Part shown: one piece after another, positions 42,398-52,154 of the stretch
How the letters are laid out: each line of letters starts with the position of its first letter
How positions within the stretch are numbered: the stretch's first letter is position 1
Assembly (NCBI GenBank): GCA_016714495.1
Contig: JADKDU010000004.1
Coordinates: 186,001-250,000, forward strand
Reading direction: 5' to 3'
DNA: 64,000 bases
DNA from: Hyphomonadaceae bacterium
GTDB taxonomy: Bacteria > Pseudomonadota > Alphaproteobacteria > Caulobacterales > Hyphomonadaceae
Made by a program: the position numbers and the translations under genes
The notes under the pieces: generated by a model
Seen by the model: only the letters and a program-made list of their open reading frames with translations
Told to the model about the DNA's origin: nothing
Database searches by the model: none

Positions 42398-43639
42398 TCA
42401 GGCCGGCGTCAGGCGCAGCACCTTGCCAGCATCATCGACCAGCACATACAGCGCGCCATCCGGCGCTTGCAGGATATCGCGGATGCGGCCCTGATCCGGC
42501 AGCAGCCGCTCCTCGCCAATTACTTTCTCACCATCGAGATCTAGCCGCACGATTGTATTCGCCGCCAGCCCGCTTGCGAGGATGTCGCCTTTCCACGGGA
42601 ACAGATTGCCCGTGTAGAAGATCATGTCGCCCGGCGCGATCACCGGGTCCCAGTAATAGACCGGCTGTTCCATGCCGTTCTTGGTCGTGATGCCTTCGCC
42701 GATCGGCCCGCCTGGATAGTCGATGCAATAGCAGATGATCGGCCAGCCATAATTCTTGCCGGCTTGGGGAATATTTATCTCATCGCCGCCGCGCGGACCA
42801 TGCTCGATCGTCCACAGCTTGCCGGTATCGGGATGGATCGCTGCGCCCTGCACGTTGCGATGGCCATAGCTCCAGATTTCCGGCCGGGCATTGGCTTGCC
42901 CGATGAACGGATTGCCGACCGCCGGCTTCCCATCCGCCTTTAGCCGCATGATCTTGCCGATATGCGTGTTGATGTCCTGCGCCAGCTGCCGCGGCTCCGG
43001 CCGCTGCCGGTCGCCGACGGTGAGATAGAGGTTGCCGGCAGAATCCCATTCGAGGTTCGAGCCATAGTGCCCGGTCGATTGCCACGCCGGCTCCTGCCGG
43101 AAGATCGTCGCAACATTCTCCAGCTTCGTCCGGTCTGTCGAAAGCGTCGCCTTCGCAAGGCTCGTCCCATTTTTGCCGTCGCCACGATCCTCAGAATAGC
43201 TGAAATACACAGAGCGCGTCGTCGCGAAGTCGGGCCCCACCGAGATATCCAGCAGCCCGCCCTGGCCGCGCGCATCCACCTTCGGCACGCCCGTCACTTC
43301 GGTCTTCGGCTTGCCCGGCGCCACCAGCCACAGCTTGCCGGCTTTCGAGGTCACCAGCACTGCGCCGTCATCCGGCAGCAGCGCGGAGCCCCACGGGTTC
43401 TCGATGCCCTCCGCGAGCGTCTCCACCTTGAGTGTAACGTTGGTTCTGGCTTCCGGCGCACGCGTCTGCTCGGGAAAGGCAGGCACTGCGTTCGATTTGT
43501 TGGGATCGCTCTGCTGCACAGGCGCGCCACGCGTGGGGTTTGTAGACTGCTCGGCCTGCGCCGTGGGGGCGGGGGCTCCAGGGCTGCATGCCGCCAGCAC
43601 AAGCCCAAGAGCGGCAGTCGACAGGAAAGGCATGCGCAT
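42398..43639 (-). CDS. PQQ-dependent sugar dehydrogenase (aldose dehydrogenase-like) lipoprotein
   Basis: A 413-residue protein. The leader MRMPFLSTAALGLVLAAC ends in a lipobox, and a Pro/Ala/Gln-rich linker precedes the six-bladed propeller: GIENPWGSALLPDDG, RGQGGLLDISVGPDF, SYGHRNVQGAAIHPDTG, HGPRGGDEINIPQAGKNYGWP, and IRDILQAPDGALYVL. It matches soluble glucose/sorbosone dehydrogenases (GDH-B/Ylii-like), which use PQQ to oxidise aldoses in the periplasm. No PQQ biosynthesis gene is in the window. The ATG at 43639 follows a GGAG ribosome site. Confidence 0.88.
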   Translation of the reverse strand: MRMPFLSTAALGLVLAACSPGAPAPTAQAEQSTNPTRGAPVQQSDPNKSNAVPAFPEQTRAPEARTNVTLKVETLAEGIENPWGSALLPDDGAVLVTSKAGKLWLVAPGKPKTEVTGVPKVDARGQGGLLDISVGPDFATTRSVYFSYSEDRGDGKNGTSLAKATLSTDRTKLENVATIFRQEPAWQSTGHYGSNLEWDSAGNLYLTVGDRQRPEPRQLAQDINTHIGKIMRLKADGKPAVGNPFIGQANARPEIWSYGHRNVQGAAIHPDTGKLWTIEHGPRGGDEINIPQAGKNYGWPIICYCIDYPGGPIGEGITTKNGMEQPVYYWDPVIAPGDMIFYTGNLFPWKGDILASGLAANTIVRLDLDGEKVIGEERLLPDQGRIRDILQAPDGALYVLVDDAGKVLRLTPA

Positions 43640-43724
43640 CGGCAATCTCCGCAACACCCCCCTGGCTGTCGCAGATAGCACGCCAAACCCGCGCGCACAT
43701 CCCGTCACGCAAAGCTGAACAGCC

Positions 43725-45725
43725 TCAGCTGCCCAGCCCAAGCTCCGCATGCGCCAGTTCGAGGCTCGCTAGCACGTCAACGCCGACATGGATAAATTCA
43801 TCAACGCCCGCTTCGCGCAGCGCCGCTTCGAGCTCACCCGGCTTGCCCGCCAGGTAAAGCCGCGCCACGCCCGCCCGCTTCAGCGCCTTCGCAGCTTCGA
43901 CCGCATCGGTTGCATAGCGCTTGTCCGAGCCGCAGATGCACGCCAGCGAGCACCCAGAGGATCCGATCGTCTTCTCATGCCAGGTCGCATCGCCCACCGA
44001 AGGCACTGCGCCGATGCCGCCCGCCGCGAAGAAGTTTGTCGCATACTGCAGTCGCGCCGTATGCTCGGCCATCGGCCCCAGCGCTGCGAGGAAAATCTTC
44101 GGCGCACGTCCTGCGGCTGTGCGCTGATCCGCCAGATCGCGCAGCCGCTCGAACGGTTCCGCTAGGCGGATCGGCCAAAGCGGCTCGGCTTCCGCCCCGC
44201 CATCATCAGACGTGCGCGAAAGATCCGCCAGTGTCGCGCGATCCTGCGCCGCGCCCTTCAGCGAGAACCACGACCGCGCCGCCGGTGCGCGGCCAGACGC
44301 CTCCGCCGCCCGCCGCACGATAGCGGGCAGGTTCACAACTTCGATGCTCGGTACTTCTTCCTGCAGCAGCGGGAAGTCAGTCACGCCCGTCACCAGTTCT
44401 TTGCGCTTGGCGGCAGCCTTAATGCGTGCTCCACGCGCCTCCGCGACGCCGGTCTGGAAGCCGCCCGTCTCGAGCGCCTTCGCCAGCCCGCCCTCGCGCT
44501 CCACCTGCTGGAACAGCGCCCACGCCGCAACCGTTAGATCGTCGCCCAGCTTCTCCATCGCCCACGCGCCGCCCGGCGCATCCACAACCTTGCCGAGGCT
44601 GCTTTCTTCCTGCGCGATCACCTGCGTGTTGCGCGCCAACCTGCGCGCCAGCTTGCCCGGCAGGCCTATCGCATCTGTGAACGCTCGCACGGTCACGATA
44701 TCCGCGCCGCCCACGCCCGCCGCAAAGCATGCGGCCGTGTTGCGCAGGATGTTCACCCACGGATCGCGCCGCGTCAGCATCCGCCGCGATGTCACCGCCT
44801 GCAGCTGCATGCCCGCGGCCGCGCCCTTGGCGCCGAACGCATCCGCCACGCGACCCCACATCCGCCGCGCCGCGCGCAACTTCGACATCTCAACTTGAAA
44901 ATCCGCACCCATGCTCACAGTGAACAGGATTGCCGAGCACGCTTGGTCTGCCGTCAGCCCCGCTGTCATCAGCGCGCGCACATACTCCGCGCCCGACGCG
45001 ACCAGATAGGCCAGCTCCTGAACCTCTGTTCCGCCCGCCTCATGCACCGGCCGCGAGTCTGCGCGAAGCGCCGTCGCCTTCGGAAACTCGCCGGCCACGT
45101 CCCGCGCAAAGGAAGCCGCCTGCGCCATCTCTTCGTCGGTTGAACCGGGCAGGGCGCCCGTCCGCGCCAGCGCGCCGATCGGATCGACGTTGAACGCCAC
45201 CTGCGCCGCGGTCGACTGACGACCCACCGCCGCCGCCAGCAGCGCCGCCAGCTCCACGCCCTGCGTGGCCGATGCGCCCGTCGCCTCTAGCGCGAGCGCC
45301 GCGAGGTCCAGCTTCATGCCCTTCAGAACGCGTTCGATATCGACAGACGACCGCGCCACCACGCCATGCTCGCCAGCCGCGTCCACGCGCAGTTCGATCG
45401 ACGAAACGCCGCCTTCGAGCGCTTCCATCACCTGGTCGCCGGCAATCGCCGGATCCGGATGCGAGACGATTTGGCGGATGTCCCAGGGCAGATATGCGTC
45501 ATTGACCGCCCGGCCGCCCCGGATGAAAGGCGCCATCCCCGGCATGCCCGAAGCGTCCGGCGCCCAGTCGGGCGCGCGATACAGCGGCTTCACCGGCACC
45601 CCGTGCTCGGTTTTGGTGGTCAGCTTGGAAAGCGGAACGCCCTCCAGCGCCTTTTCGGCCAGGGCGAGCCATTTGGCCTCGTCGCCACGGGCAAAATCCG
45701 AAGAAAGGGGCAGGTTGTCCGCCAT
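43725..45725 (-). CDS. mutA: methylmalonyl-CoA mutase, small subunit family
   Basis: A 666-residue MutA-like protein, a structural partner of MutB. The N-terminal barrel has PVKPLYRAPDWAPDASGMPG and IRQIVSHPDPAIAGD. The C-terminal domain keeps the Rossmann fold but lacks the DxHxxG cobalamin motif (instead SLACICGSDKRYATDA), as in known small subunits. It would form a heterodimer with MutB (33397) to convert methylmalonyl-CoA to succinyl-CoA. It lies on the same strand, 8 kb away. The ATG at 45725 is chosen over 45761. Confidence 0.88.
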   Translation of the reverse strand: MADNLPLSSDFARGDEAKWLALAEKALEGVPLSKLTTKTEHGVPVKPLYRAPDWAPDASGMPGMAPFIRGGRAVNDAYLPWDIRQIVSHPDPAIAGDQVMEALEGGVSSIELRVDAAGEHGVVARSSVDIERVLKGMKLDLAALALEATGASATQGVELAALLAAAVGRQSTAAQVAFNVDPIGALARTGALPGSTDEEMAQAASFARDVAGEFPKATALRADSRPVHEAGGTEVQELAYLVASGAEYVRALMTAGLTADQACSAILFTVSMGADFQVEMSKLRAARRMWGRVADAFGAKGAAAGMQLQAVTSRRMLTRRDPWVNILRNTAACFAAGVGGADIVTVRAFTDAIGLPGKLARRLARNTQVIAQEESSLGKVVDAPGGAWAMEKLGDDLTVAAWALFQQVEREGGLAKALETGGFQTGVAEARGARIKAAAKRKELVTGVTDFPLLQEEVPSIEVVNLPAIVRRAAEASGRAPAARSWFSLKGAAQDRATLADLSRTSDDGGAEAEPLWPIRLAEPFERLRDLADQRTAAGRAPKIFLAALGPMAEHTARLQYATNFFAAGGIGAVPSVGDATWHEKTIGSSGCSLACICGSDKRYATDAVEAAKALKRAGVARLYLAGKPGELEAALREAGVDEFIHVGVDVLASLELAHAELGLGS

Positions 45726-45875
45726 GAATCTCTCACTGAACGCGTCGGCGCCATCAGGCATCGGCTTGGCCTTGCGTCAAGGGTTTGCGCCCACGCCGCC
45801 GCATTGCCCGTCGTCGCAGGGCCGGTATGGTCGCGTCCGGCCGGGGCCTCTCCCGCCGTTTCCAGCGGGTCTTTC

Positions 45876-46865
45876 ATGGCGATTCCGGCTTCCCTTGCGA
45901 ACCAGCTTGCCCTGCCGGTTATCGGATCCCCCCTGTTCATCATCTCAAACCCAGATCTGGTGATTGCCCAGTGCAAGGCCGGAGTTGTCGGTTCTTTCCC
46001 CTCGCTCAACGCCCGCCCGATCGAACAGCTGGACGAATGGCTGAACCGGATCACCGAAGAACTCGCCGACGCTCGCCGCGCCGATCCAGTCGCGAAGATC
46101 GCACCCTTCGCAGTCAACCTGATCGTCCACAAGTCCAACGTCCGCATCGAACAGGACCTTGCTCTGTGCGTGAAGCACAAGGTCCCGATCGTCATCACCT
46201 CGCTCGGCGCCCGGCCTGAAGTAAACGACGCCATCCATTCTTATGGCGGCATCGTTCTGCACGACATTATCAACATCGTCTTCGCCCACAAGGCGCTCGA
46301 AAAGGGCGCCGACGGCCTGATCGCGGTCTCCGCCGGTGCGGGCGGACATGCCGGCGTCCTTTCGCCCTTCGCGCTCATCTCTGAGATCCGCGAATTCTTC
46401 GACGGTCCGCTCGCCCTTTCCGGCGCCATCTCCACCGGCCGCCAGATTCTCGCCGCGCAGGCCATGGGCGCCGACTTTGCCTATATCGGCTCCGCCTTCA
46501 TCGCCACGCACGAAGCCCGCGCACCCGACACCTACAAGGACATGATCGTCGCCAGCGCCGCAAAGGACATCGTCTATTCCAGCCTGTTCACCGGCGTGCA
46601 CGGCAACTATCTCTCGCCCTCCGTCGCCGCCGCCGGAATGGATCCGAACAATCTTCCCGATGGCGACAAGGCCACGATGAGCTTCCAATCCGGCGAAGGC
46701 TCAAAGGCGAAAGCGTGGAAAGACGTCTGGGGCTCCGGCCAGGGCATCGGCGCCATCAAGGCCCGCACCTCCGCCGCGGACTACATCGCCAGGCTCAAGC
46801 GCGAATACGCGGAAGCGAACGCGCAGCTGGCGGTTTCAGCTTCGAATTTCTCAGCAGTCGGTTAG
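45876..46865 (+). CDS. nitronate monooxygenase
   Basis: A 329-residue FMN-dependent enzyme of the nitronate monooxygenase (2-nitropropane dioxygenase) family, oxidising nitronates such as propionate-3-nitronate. The pattern VIGSPLFIISNPDLVIAQCK, GADGLIAVSAGAGGHAGVLSPF (FMN phosphate loop), ALSGAISTGRQILAAQAMGADFAYIGSAF is characteristic. It is divergent from mutA across 150 bases. Its closeness to the propionate genes may reflect detoxification of 3-nitropropionate, an inference. Confidence 0.88.
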   Translation: MAIPASLANQLALPVIGSPLFIISNPDLVIAQCKAGVVGSFPSLNARPIEQLDEWLNRITEELADARRADPVAKIAPFAVNLIVHKSNVRIEQDLALCVKHKVPIVITSLGARPEVNDAIHSYGGIVLHDIINIVFAHKALEKGADGLIAVSAGAGGHAGVLSPFALISEIREFFDGPLALSGAISTGRQILAAQAMGADFAYIGSAFIATHEARAPDTYKDMIVASAAKDIVYSSLFTGVHGNYLSPSVAAAGMDPNNLPDGDKATMSFQSGEGSKAKAWKDVWGSGQGIGAIKARTSAADYIARLKREYAEANAQLAVSASNFSAVG

Positions 46866-46911
46866 ATAACCTCGTTTGCGATCTGCGAGCGAACAGGCGC
46901 ATAAGCGCGCC

Positions 46912-47985
46912 ATGATAACCGATCCACTCCGCGACCTTCCTACGATCGACGATGTCGAAGACGCCGCCCAGCGCCTGAAGGGCGTCACCCTCCACACGCC
47001 GCTCCTGCGCTTCGACGCGCTCGACGCCGTGATTGGAGCGCCCGTCTGGATCAAGCCTGAAACGCTCCAGCGCACCGGCTCGTTCAAGATGCGCGGCGCG
47101 TGGAACCGCATCAGCCGCATCCCCGACGCCGAAAAGCCGAAAGGCGTTGTCGCCTTCTCCTCCGGCAACCATGCGCAGGGCGTCGCCGAAGCCGCGCGCA
47201 TCCTCGGCATGAAGGCGACCATCGTGATGCCGTCAGACGCCCCGCGCGCCAAGATCGAAAGCACGAAGAAGCGCGGCGCCGAAGTCCGCCTATATGACCG
47301 CATCAGCGAAAGCCGCGAAGCCATTGCCGCCGAACTCGTGAAGGCCTCAGGCGCTACTACCGTCCGTCCCTTCGACGACGCGTGGATCATGGCCGGGCAG
47401 GGCACAGCCGGGCTCGAAGCCGCAAAGGACGCCGCCGCACAAGGCGCCGCCTTCGGCAGCCTCATCTGCAACGCAAGCGGCGGCGGACTTCTCGCCGGCG
47501 TCGCGGTCGCCTTCGAAGCCCTCTCGCCTTCAACCGAGGTTTATGTCGCCGAGCCCGACGGCCATGACGACCTGATCCGCTCGCTCGCCGCGAAGAAGAT
47601 CGTCGCCAACGCCCCAGGCATCCGCTCCATCGCCGACGCCCTGATGTCGCCCGAGCCTGGTGTGCTCCCCTTCGCCATCCACCAGCGCCGCGTCACCGGC
47701 GGCTTCACCGCTACCAACGATCAGCTCCTCGACGCCATGAGCTTCGCCTTCCACAACCTGAAACTTGTTGTCGAACCCGGCGGCGCCAACGCTCTCGCCG
47801 TGCTGCTCAACAATCGCGAACACTTCGCCAAGCGAGGTCCCGTCCTCGTGGTGCTGTCAGGCGGAAACGTGGATGCCGAACTGTTCGCGCAAGCAATCGC
47901 GCGTCAGCCGCCGGCCTGGCGCAACGGTGGCGACTCATCCGTTTTGAGAAATGGCGATACATTCGCCAGCGCTAGGGCGACATAA
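46912..47985 (+). CDS. threonine/serine dehydratase (PLP type II)
   Basis: A 357-residue PLP enzyme that deaminates threonine to 2-oxobutyrate (precursor of propionyl-CoA and isoleucine). The PLP lysine is in LQRTGSFKMRGAWNR; the phosphate loop is SGGGLLAGVA; SSGNHAQGVA and GTAGLEAAKDAA complete the active site. A regulatory ACT domain is absent, so it resembles the catabolic/degradative form. Its last 81 bases overlap the tail of the convergent DJ-1 pseudogene, so the ends are compressed. Confidence 0.88.
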   Translation: MITDPLRDLPTIDDVEDAAQRLKGVTLHTPLLRFDALDAVIGAPVWIKPETLQRTGSFKMRGAWNRISRIPDAEKPKGVVAFSSGNHAQGVAEAARILGMKATIVMPSDAPRAKIESTKKRGAEVRLYDRISESREAIAAELVKASGATTVRPFDDAWIMAGQGTAGLEAAKDAAAQGAAFGSLICNASGGGLLAGVAVAFEALSPSTEVYVAEPDGHDDLIRSLAAKKIVANAPGIRSIADALMSPEPGVLPFAIHQRRVTGGFTATNDQLLDAMSFAFHNLKLVVEPGGANALAVLLNNREHFAKRGPVLVVLSGGNVDAELFAQAIARQPPAWRNGGDSSVLRNGDTFASARAT

Positions 47986-48539
47986 GCCGCCTTCTCGCCA
48001 ACTGGAGCGACGTAGTGCATCGCCTCTTCAGCGTCGGTCAGCGAGGCGCCGAGCGCGATCATCCACGTCGCGAGATATTGTGACGCCAGGCATCCGCCGG
48101 CCGTCGCAACATTGCCGTGCGCTACGACCGGATCATCCCGAACCTTGACGCCAGCCTCGATCACCCAAGGCTTCGTCGTCAGGTCCGTGCAGGCGGGCAG
48201 GTCGCCCACCTGCCCAAGCTTCGCAAGCAACAGCGTGCCTGAGCACTGCGCGCCGATCATCTGACGGCCCGGATCCAGCCTGATCTGCGCCAGCAGCTCT
48301 GCATCCGCCGTGATCTCGCGCGTCTTCACGCCGCTGCCAATCAGCACCGCGTCGGCCTCGGCGGCAAACGCCAGCGACTTTTGCCGCTAAACCGTAACGC
48401 CATTCATCGACGTCACCTGCTCCGTCGGCGAGGTGATGTGAGCCTTCCAGCCCTTTGACCTCATACGGTTGAGGATCGACGCTGCGATGAACGAGTCCAG
48501 CTCGTTGAACCCATCAAGCGTGAGGACAGCAATCTGCAC
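47904..48539 (-). pseudogene. DJ-1/PfpI family protein, interrupted by an in-frame stop
   Basis: A DJ-1/PfpI-fold protein. GTG at 48539 begins VQIAVLTLDGFNELDSF and the frame runs to NGVTV, then a TAG (48387-48389) interrupts. Without it the same frame continues as RQKSLAFAAEADAVLIGSG, then AQCSGTLLLAKLG with the nucleophile-elbow Cys. The C-terminus overlaps the end of the threonine dehydratase gene. A single C-to-T change (CAG to TAG) would account for it. Read-through is possible but unsupported. Confidence 0.7.
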
Positions 48540-48608
48540 AGCCGCGCGCTCCCAGCCGAAGCCATCGCTTGTGCCCGAATACGGCGGCGCTGGGGAAGCT
48601 CGCAGCGA

Positions 48609-50675
48609 TTACCGTGGACGCCCGCGCCTCAGGTCATCCGACAATTGGATATCCACGCTCGTGCCCGCCAGGCGGTGGCGATAGACTTGCGTGTTCTCTA
48701 GCACGCGCTGCACATAGTTCCGCGTTTCGGCGAACGGTATGCTCTCGATCCAGTCGACGGGATCGACCTCGCCGCGCGGATCGCCAAAGTCATTGATCCA
48801 CTGCCGCGCCCGGCTCGGCCCGGCATTGTAGGCGGCCGCCGCAAGGATGTATGACCCGCCAAAGCTGTCCACGAGATCATCGAGGAAGCCGCGCCCTAGC
48901 CGCAGATTGTATTGCGGATCATCCGTCAGCCAACTCTGCTTGAACGGCAGGCCGACCTTCTTCGCTTCCGCCTGTGCATAGCGCGGGATCATCTGCATCA
49001 GCCCGCGCGCATCCGCGCCCGAGATCGCGCGCGCATTGAACTCGCTCTCCTGCCGCGACAGCGCCAGCACCAGCGCCGGCTCCGCCGATCCCGTCCGTGG
49101 GCTTGTCGGCAGCAACATCAGCGGGAACACCGCATCCGGCGCCACAAGGCCGCGCCCAAGTCCGGCCTTCGCGCCGCGCACAGCCGCGCGCATCTCTTGG
49201 TATCCGGCGGCGATGTCGAACAGCATCTGATGCTCGTTCGCCGTCTCCATCATGTCGTCCAGCGCGAACGAGAACCGCTCGAAGCTCGCCAGCCGCCCCG
49301 TCTCCGCCAGAAGGATCGCAGCGCGCACCGGCGTGCGTTTCGCGAAGGCCGCGCGCTCTTCATCGGTCGGCTGCGCGGGCAGGGCGAAAGAGATTTTCAT
49401 CGCCTCCGGCATCTGCTGGCGCACCTTCTCCGCCGCCAACTGACCGTAAAACACGTACGGATACTTCGCCGCCAACGCATAGGCTTCCTGCGCTTCCGGC
49501 ACGCGCCCCTGCTTGGTTAGCGCCTCGCCCAGCCAGTATTGCGCTCGGCTCACAGAAATCGGCGTCGCCACGCCCGCGCCGAACACACGGAAATGCGCCT
49601 CGGCCTTCGCCGCATCGCCCAGCTTCTCGAGCGCCAACCAGCCCGCCATCCATTCCGCATCGCGGAACGCCTCGCCGCTCAGCAGGCCATGCCCCGCCGC
49701 CAGCTGATACGCCTTCTGGTAATCGCGCTCGCGGATCATGCGGCGCATCACCGACTGCTTCTCGCCCCATATTTCTTCGCGGCCCCCCACCGGCGCCGTC
49801 TCGCCATTGATGCGTAGCAGATAGCTCAGCTCGTCCGACTGCCGCCCCTTCCGCTCCGCCCACCGCGCGCGATCGAACAGCAGGCCCGGATCGTCCATAT
49901 ACTCCGTCGGCACGGCGTTCACCGTCTTGTCGACGTTCTTGGCGTTCTTCATCAGCGCAATGCGCGCCTCGATGATCTTCCTGCGCCCCGCACTCAGTTT
50001 CGATAGCAGCGCCTGTGCGCTCTTCGTGTCGCCCCGCCACAAGAACATGTCGGCGCGCGCAAAATGATCCTCGGCCGAAAGATCGCCCGCGAACTGCACC
50101 TGGATCGCCGCCGCCGCGCCCGTGCTCATCGCCCGTGCGCGCCACGCCTCGCGGATCACGCGCAGCCGGTCATCCATCTTGCCCTGGCTGTGATAAGCAT
50201 CGGCCAGCGCCAGCACGCCTTCGCCCGTCTGCGGCCCGCGCGCCAGCAGCCACGCAATCCGCTCGTCCGACGTCAGGCTCGAGCGGATGATCGTGATTTC
50301 CAGCTGGTCCTCGATCTTGGAGAGGTCAGGCCAGCCCTTGAACTCCTCCATAGCCTTGATCAGGTCGCTGTAACCCATCCCCGTGTCGCCATTGGTCGCG
50401 ATCCGCCAGCGGATCAGCGCCTGCGCCGCCGGATCGCCGATCCGGTCGAGATAGGACCTCACCTGGCTCCACAGGCCGTCGTCCGCCGCGTCCAGCGCGC
50501 GGGTCAGCAGTGTGAAATCTGACGTCTCCAGCCAGGTCGACGACAGGGTCGGCGAGGGCTTTAGGGAAGGGGCCACCGGATTGGCCATCGCCGCGCCCGC
50601 GCCCAGCGCTCCAACCGCCACGGCGGCCATCAAAGCCCGCCCGGTCCGCGACATCTGCTTGCCAAACCCGATCAT
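48609..50675 (-). CDS. soluble lytic transglycosylase (Slt70-like)
   Basis: About 688 residues. An N-terminal signal region (ALMAAVAVGALGAGAAMA) is followed by a long helical superhelix of TPR-like repeats (for example HYGQ-type AQYWLGEALTKQGRVPEAQEAYALA) and a C-terminal lysozyme-like SLT domain with ALSRQESEFNARAISGADARGLMQMIP (catalytic Glu) and YILAAAAYNAGPSRARQW. It cleaves the glycan strands of peptidoglycan with formation of 1,6-anhydro ends. The ATG at 50675 is the most likely start. Confidence 0.88.
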   Translation of the reverse strand: MIGFGKQMSRTGRALMAAVAVGALGAGAAMANPVAPSLKPSPTLSSTWLETSDFTLLTRALDAADDGLWSQVRSYLDRIGDPAAQALIRWRIATNGDTGMGYSDLIKAMEEFKGWPDLSKIEDQLEITIIRSSLTSDERIAWLLARGPQTGEGVLALADAYHSQGKMDDRLRVIREAWRARAMSTGAAAAIQVQFAGDLSAEDHFARADMFLWRGDTKSAQALLSKLSAGRRKIIEARIALMKNAKNVDKTVNAVPTEYMDDPGLLFDRARWAERKGRQSDELSYLLRINGETAPVGGREEIWGEKQSVMRRMIRERDYQKAYQLAAGHGLLSGEAFRDAEWMAGWLALEKLGDAAKAEAHFRVFGAGVATPISVSRAQYWLGEALTKQGRVPEAQEAYALAAKYPYVFYGQLAAEKVRQQMPEAMKISFALPAQPTDEERAAFAKRTPVRAAILLAETGRLASFERFSFALDDMMETANEHQMLFDIAAGYQEMRAAVRGAKAGLGRGLVAPDAVFPLMLLPTSPRTGSAEPALVLALSRQESEFNARAISGADARGLMQMIPRYAQAEAKKVGLPFKQSWLTDDPQYNLRLGRGFLDDLVDSFGGSYILAAAAYNAGPSRARQWINDFGDPRGEVDPVDWIESIPFAETRNYVQRVLENTQVYRHRLAGTSVDIQLSDDLRRGRPR

Positions 50676-50733
50676 GGAATGATTATCCCGCGAGTCGCGT
50701 GACCCACCTGCATCACGCGTTCCGGAGAAACCC

Positions 50734-51627
50734 ATGGTCTTCCCATCCCCGGTTTTCAGGGGCTCCATGCCCGCCCTTGTGACGCCTTTCCGCAATGGGA
50801 AAGTCGACGACAAGGCGTTCGTGGCGCTGGTGGAACGGCAGGTGGCCGCCGGCACGCATGCGCTGGTTCCCTGCGGAACCACGGGCGAATCCGCCACGCT
50901 TTCGCACGAAGAACACATGCACGTGGTCGAGCTGTGCGTAAAAACGGCGGCTGGACGTGTTCCGGTCATCGCAGGTACAGGCTCCAATTCCACGGACGAG
51001 GCCATCAGCCTCACCCAGCACGCCAAGGATATCGGCGCTCACGCAGCCCTCGTCGTGAACCCATATTACAACCGCCCCACCCAAGATGGGGTTTACGCGC
51101 ATTACAAAACTTTGAATGAGGCGGTTCAACTGCCTATTTTTGTTTACAATGTGCCCAGTCGCACGGGTTCCGACATGCAACCCGAGCTTATTGGCCGCCT
51201 GGCGAGCCTCCCTAACGTCATCGGGATCAAGGACGCCTCTGGCGACGTCGCCCGCGTCGCGCGCCACACGGCGCTTGCGGGCAAGGATTTCATCCAGATT
51301 TCGGGGGAAGACGGCAACGCCGTCGGCTTCAACGCCCTCGGCGGGGTCGGCTGCATTTCCGTCACCGCCAACGTCGCCCCCTATCAGTGCGCCGCCCTGC
51401 AAACCGCCACGATGAAGGGCGACTATGCCGAGGCCCGCCGCATCAACGACACGCTGGCCCGTCTCCATCGCGCCATGTTCCTTGAGGCCAGCCCCGCGCC
51501 CGCCAAATACGCCCTCCAGGTCCTCGGCCTGTGCACGGACGAAGTCCGCCTGCCGCTCGTGCCCGTCCAGTCGGCCGAGGCGAAGAAGGAAATTGAGGCG
51601 GCAATGAAGGAAGCCGGCGTCCTCTGA
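50734..51627 (+). CDS. dapA: 4-hydroxy-tetrahydrodipicolinate synthase
   Basis: A 297-residue Schiff-base aldolase that condenses pyruvate with aspartate semialdehyde in the lysine/diaminopimelate pathway. Motifs are CGTTGESATLSHEEH, PYYNRPTQDG (catalytic Tyr), and GIKDASGD with the Schiff-base Lys at residue about 166. It is divergent from the transglycosylase, 58 bases away, and overlaps smpB by one base (TGATG). This dapA-smpB order is common in alphaproteobacteria. Confidence 0.95.
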   Translation: MVFPSPVFRGSMPALVTPFRNGKVDDKAFVALVERQVAAGTHALVPCGTTGESATLSHEEHMHVVELCVKTAAGRVPVIAGTGSNSTDEAISLTQHAKDIGAHAALVVNPYYNRPTQDGVYAHYKTLNEAVQLPIFVYNVPSRTGSDMQPELIGRLASLPNVIGIKDASGDVARVARHTALAGKDFIQISGEDGNAVGFNALGGVGCISVTANVAPYQCAALQTATMKGDYAEARRINDTLARLHRAMFLEASPAPAKYALQVLGLCTDEVRLPLVPVQSAEAKKEIEAAMKEAGVL

Positions 51628-52139
51628 TGGCCCAGTCCCCCCGCAGCAGCGGCCAGAACCCCAAAAGCAAGACGCAGCGCGAACTCGCCCGCAAGTCCGT
51701 GGCCGAGAACCGGCAGGCGCGCCGCAATTACGAAATCATCGACGACATCGAAGTCGGCATCATCCTCACCGGCAGTGAAGTGAAATCCCTGCGCGAGGGT
51801 CGCGCCAACATCGCCGAGGCCTACGCGCGCGAGGAAAACGGTCAGATCGTGATGATCAACTCCACCATCCCGACCTATCCCCCCGCCGGCCAGTTCAACC
51901 ACGAGCCCAACCGCAAACGCATTCTTTTGGTCAAGAAGCGCGAATTCAACCGCCTCGTCGGCGCCGTCGAACGCGACGGCCGCACCCTCGTGCCCCTCGA
52001 ACTCTATTTCGGCTCCAACGGCATCGCGAAGATCAAGCTCGCGCTGGCGACCGGGCGCAAGGCGCCAGACAAACGCGACGTCGAAAAGAAACGCGACTGG
52101 GACAGACAGAAGGGCAGATTGCTGCGGGATCGGGGTTAG
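51627..52139 (+). CDS. smpB: SsrA-binding protein
   Basis: A 170-residue SmpB, the tmRNA partner in ribosome rescue. The OB-fold core shows VAENRQARRNYEI, GIILTGSEVKSLREGRANIAE and RKRILLVKKREFNRL. The C-terminal ending KRDVEKKRDWDRQKGRLLRDRG supplies the tail that enters the decoding centre. It starts inside the dapA stop (TGATG), so translation is coupled. The ssrA gene is not visible in this window. Confidence 0.95.
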   Translation: MAQSPRSSGQNPKSKTQRELARKSVAENRQARRNYEIIDDIEVGIILTGSEVKSLREGRANIAEAYAREENGQIVMINSTIPTYPPAGQFNHEPNRKRILLVKKREFNRLVGAVERDGRTLVPLELYFGSNGIAKIKLALATGRKAPDKRDVEKKRDWDRQKGRLLRDRG

Positions 52140-52154
52140 CTTACAGCTCGATAT

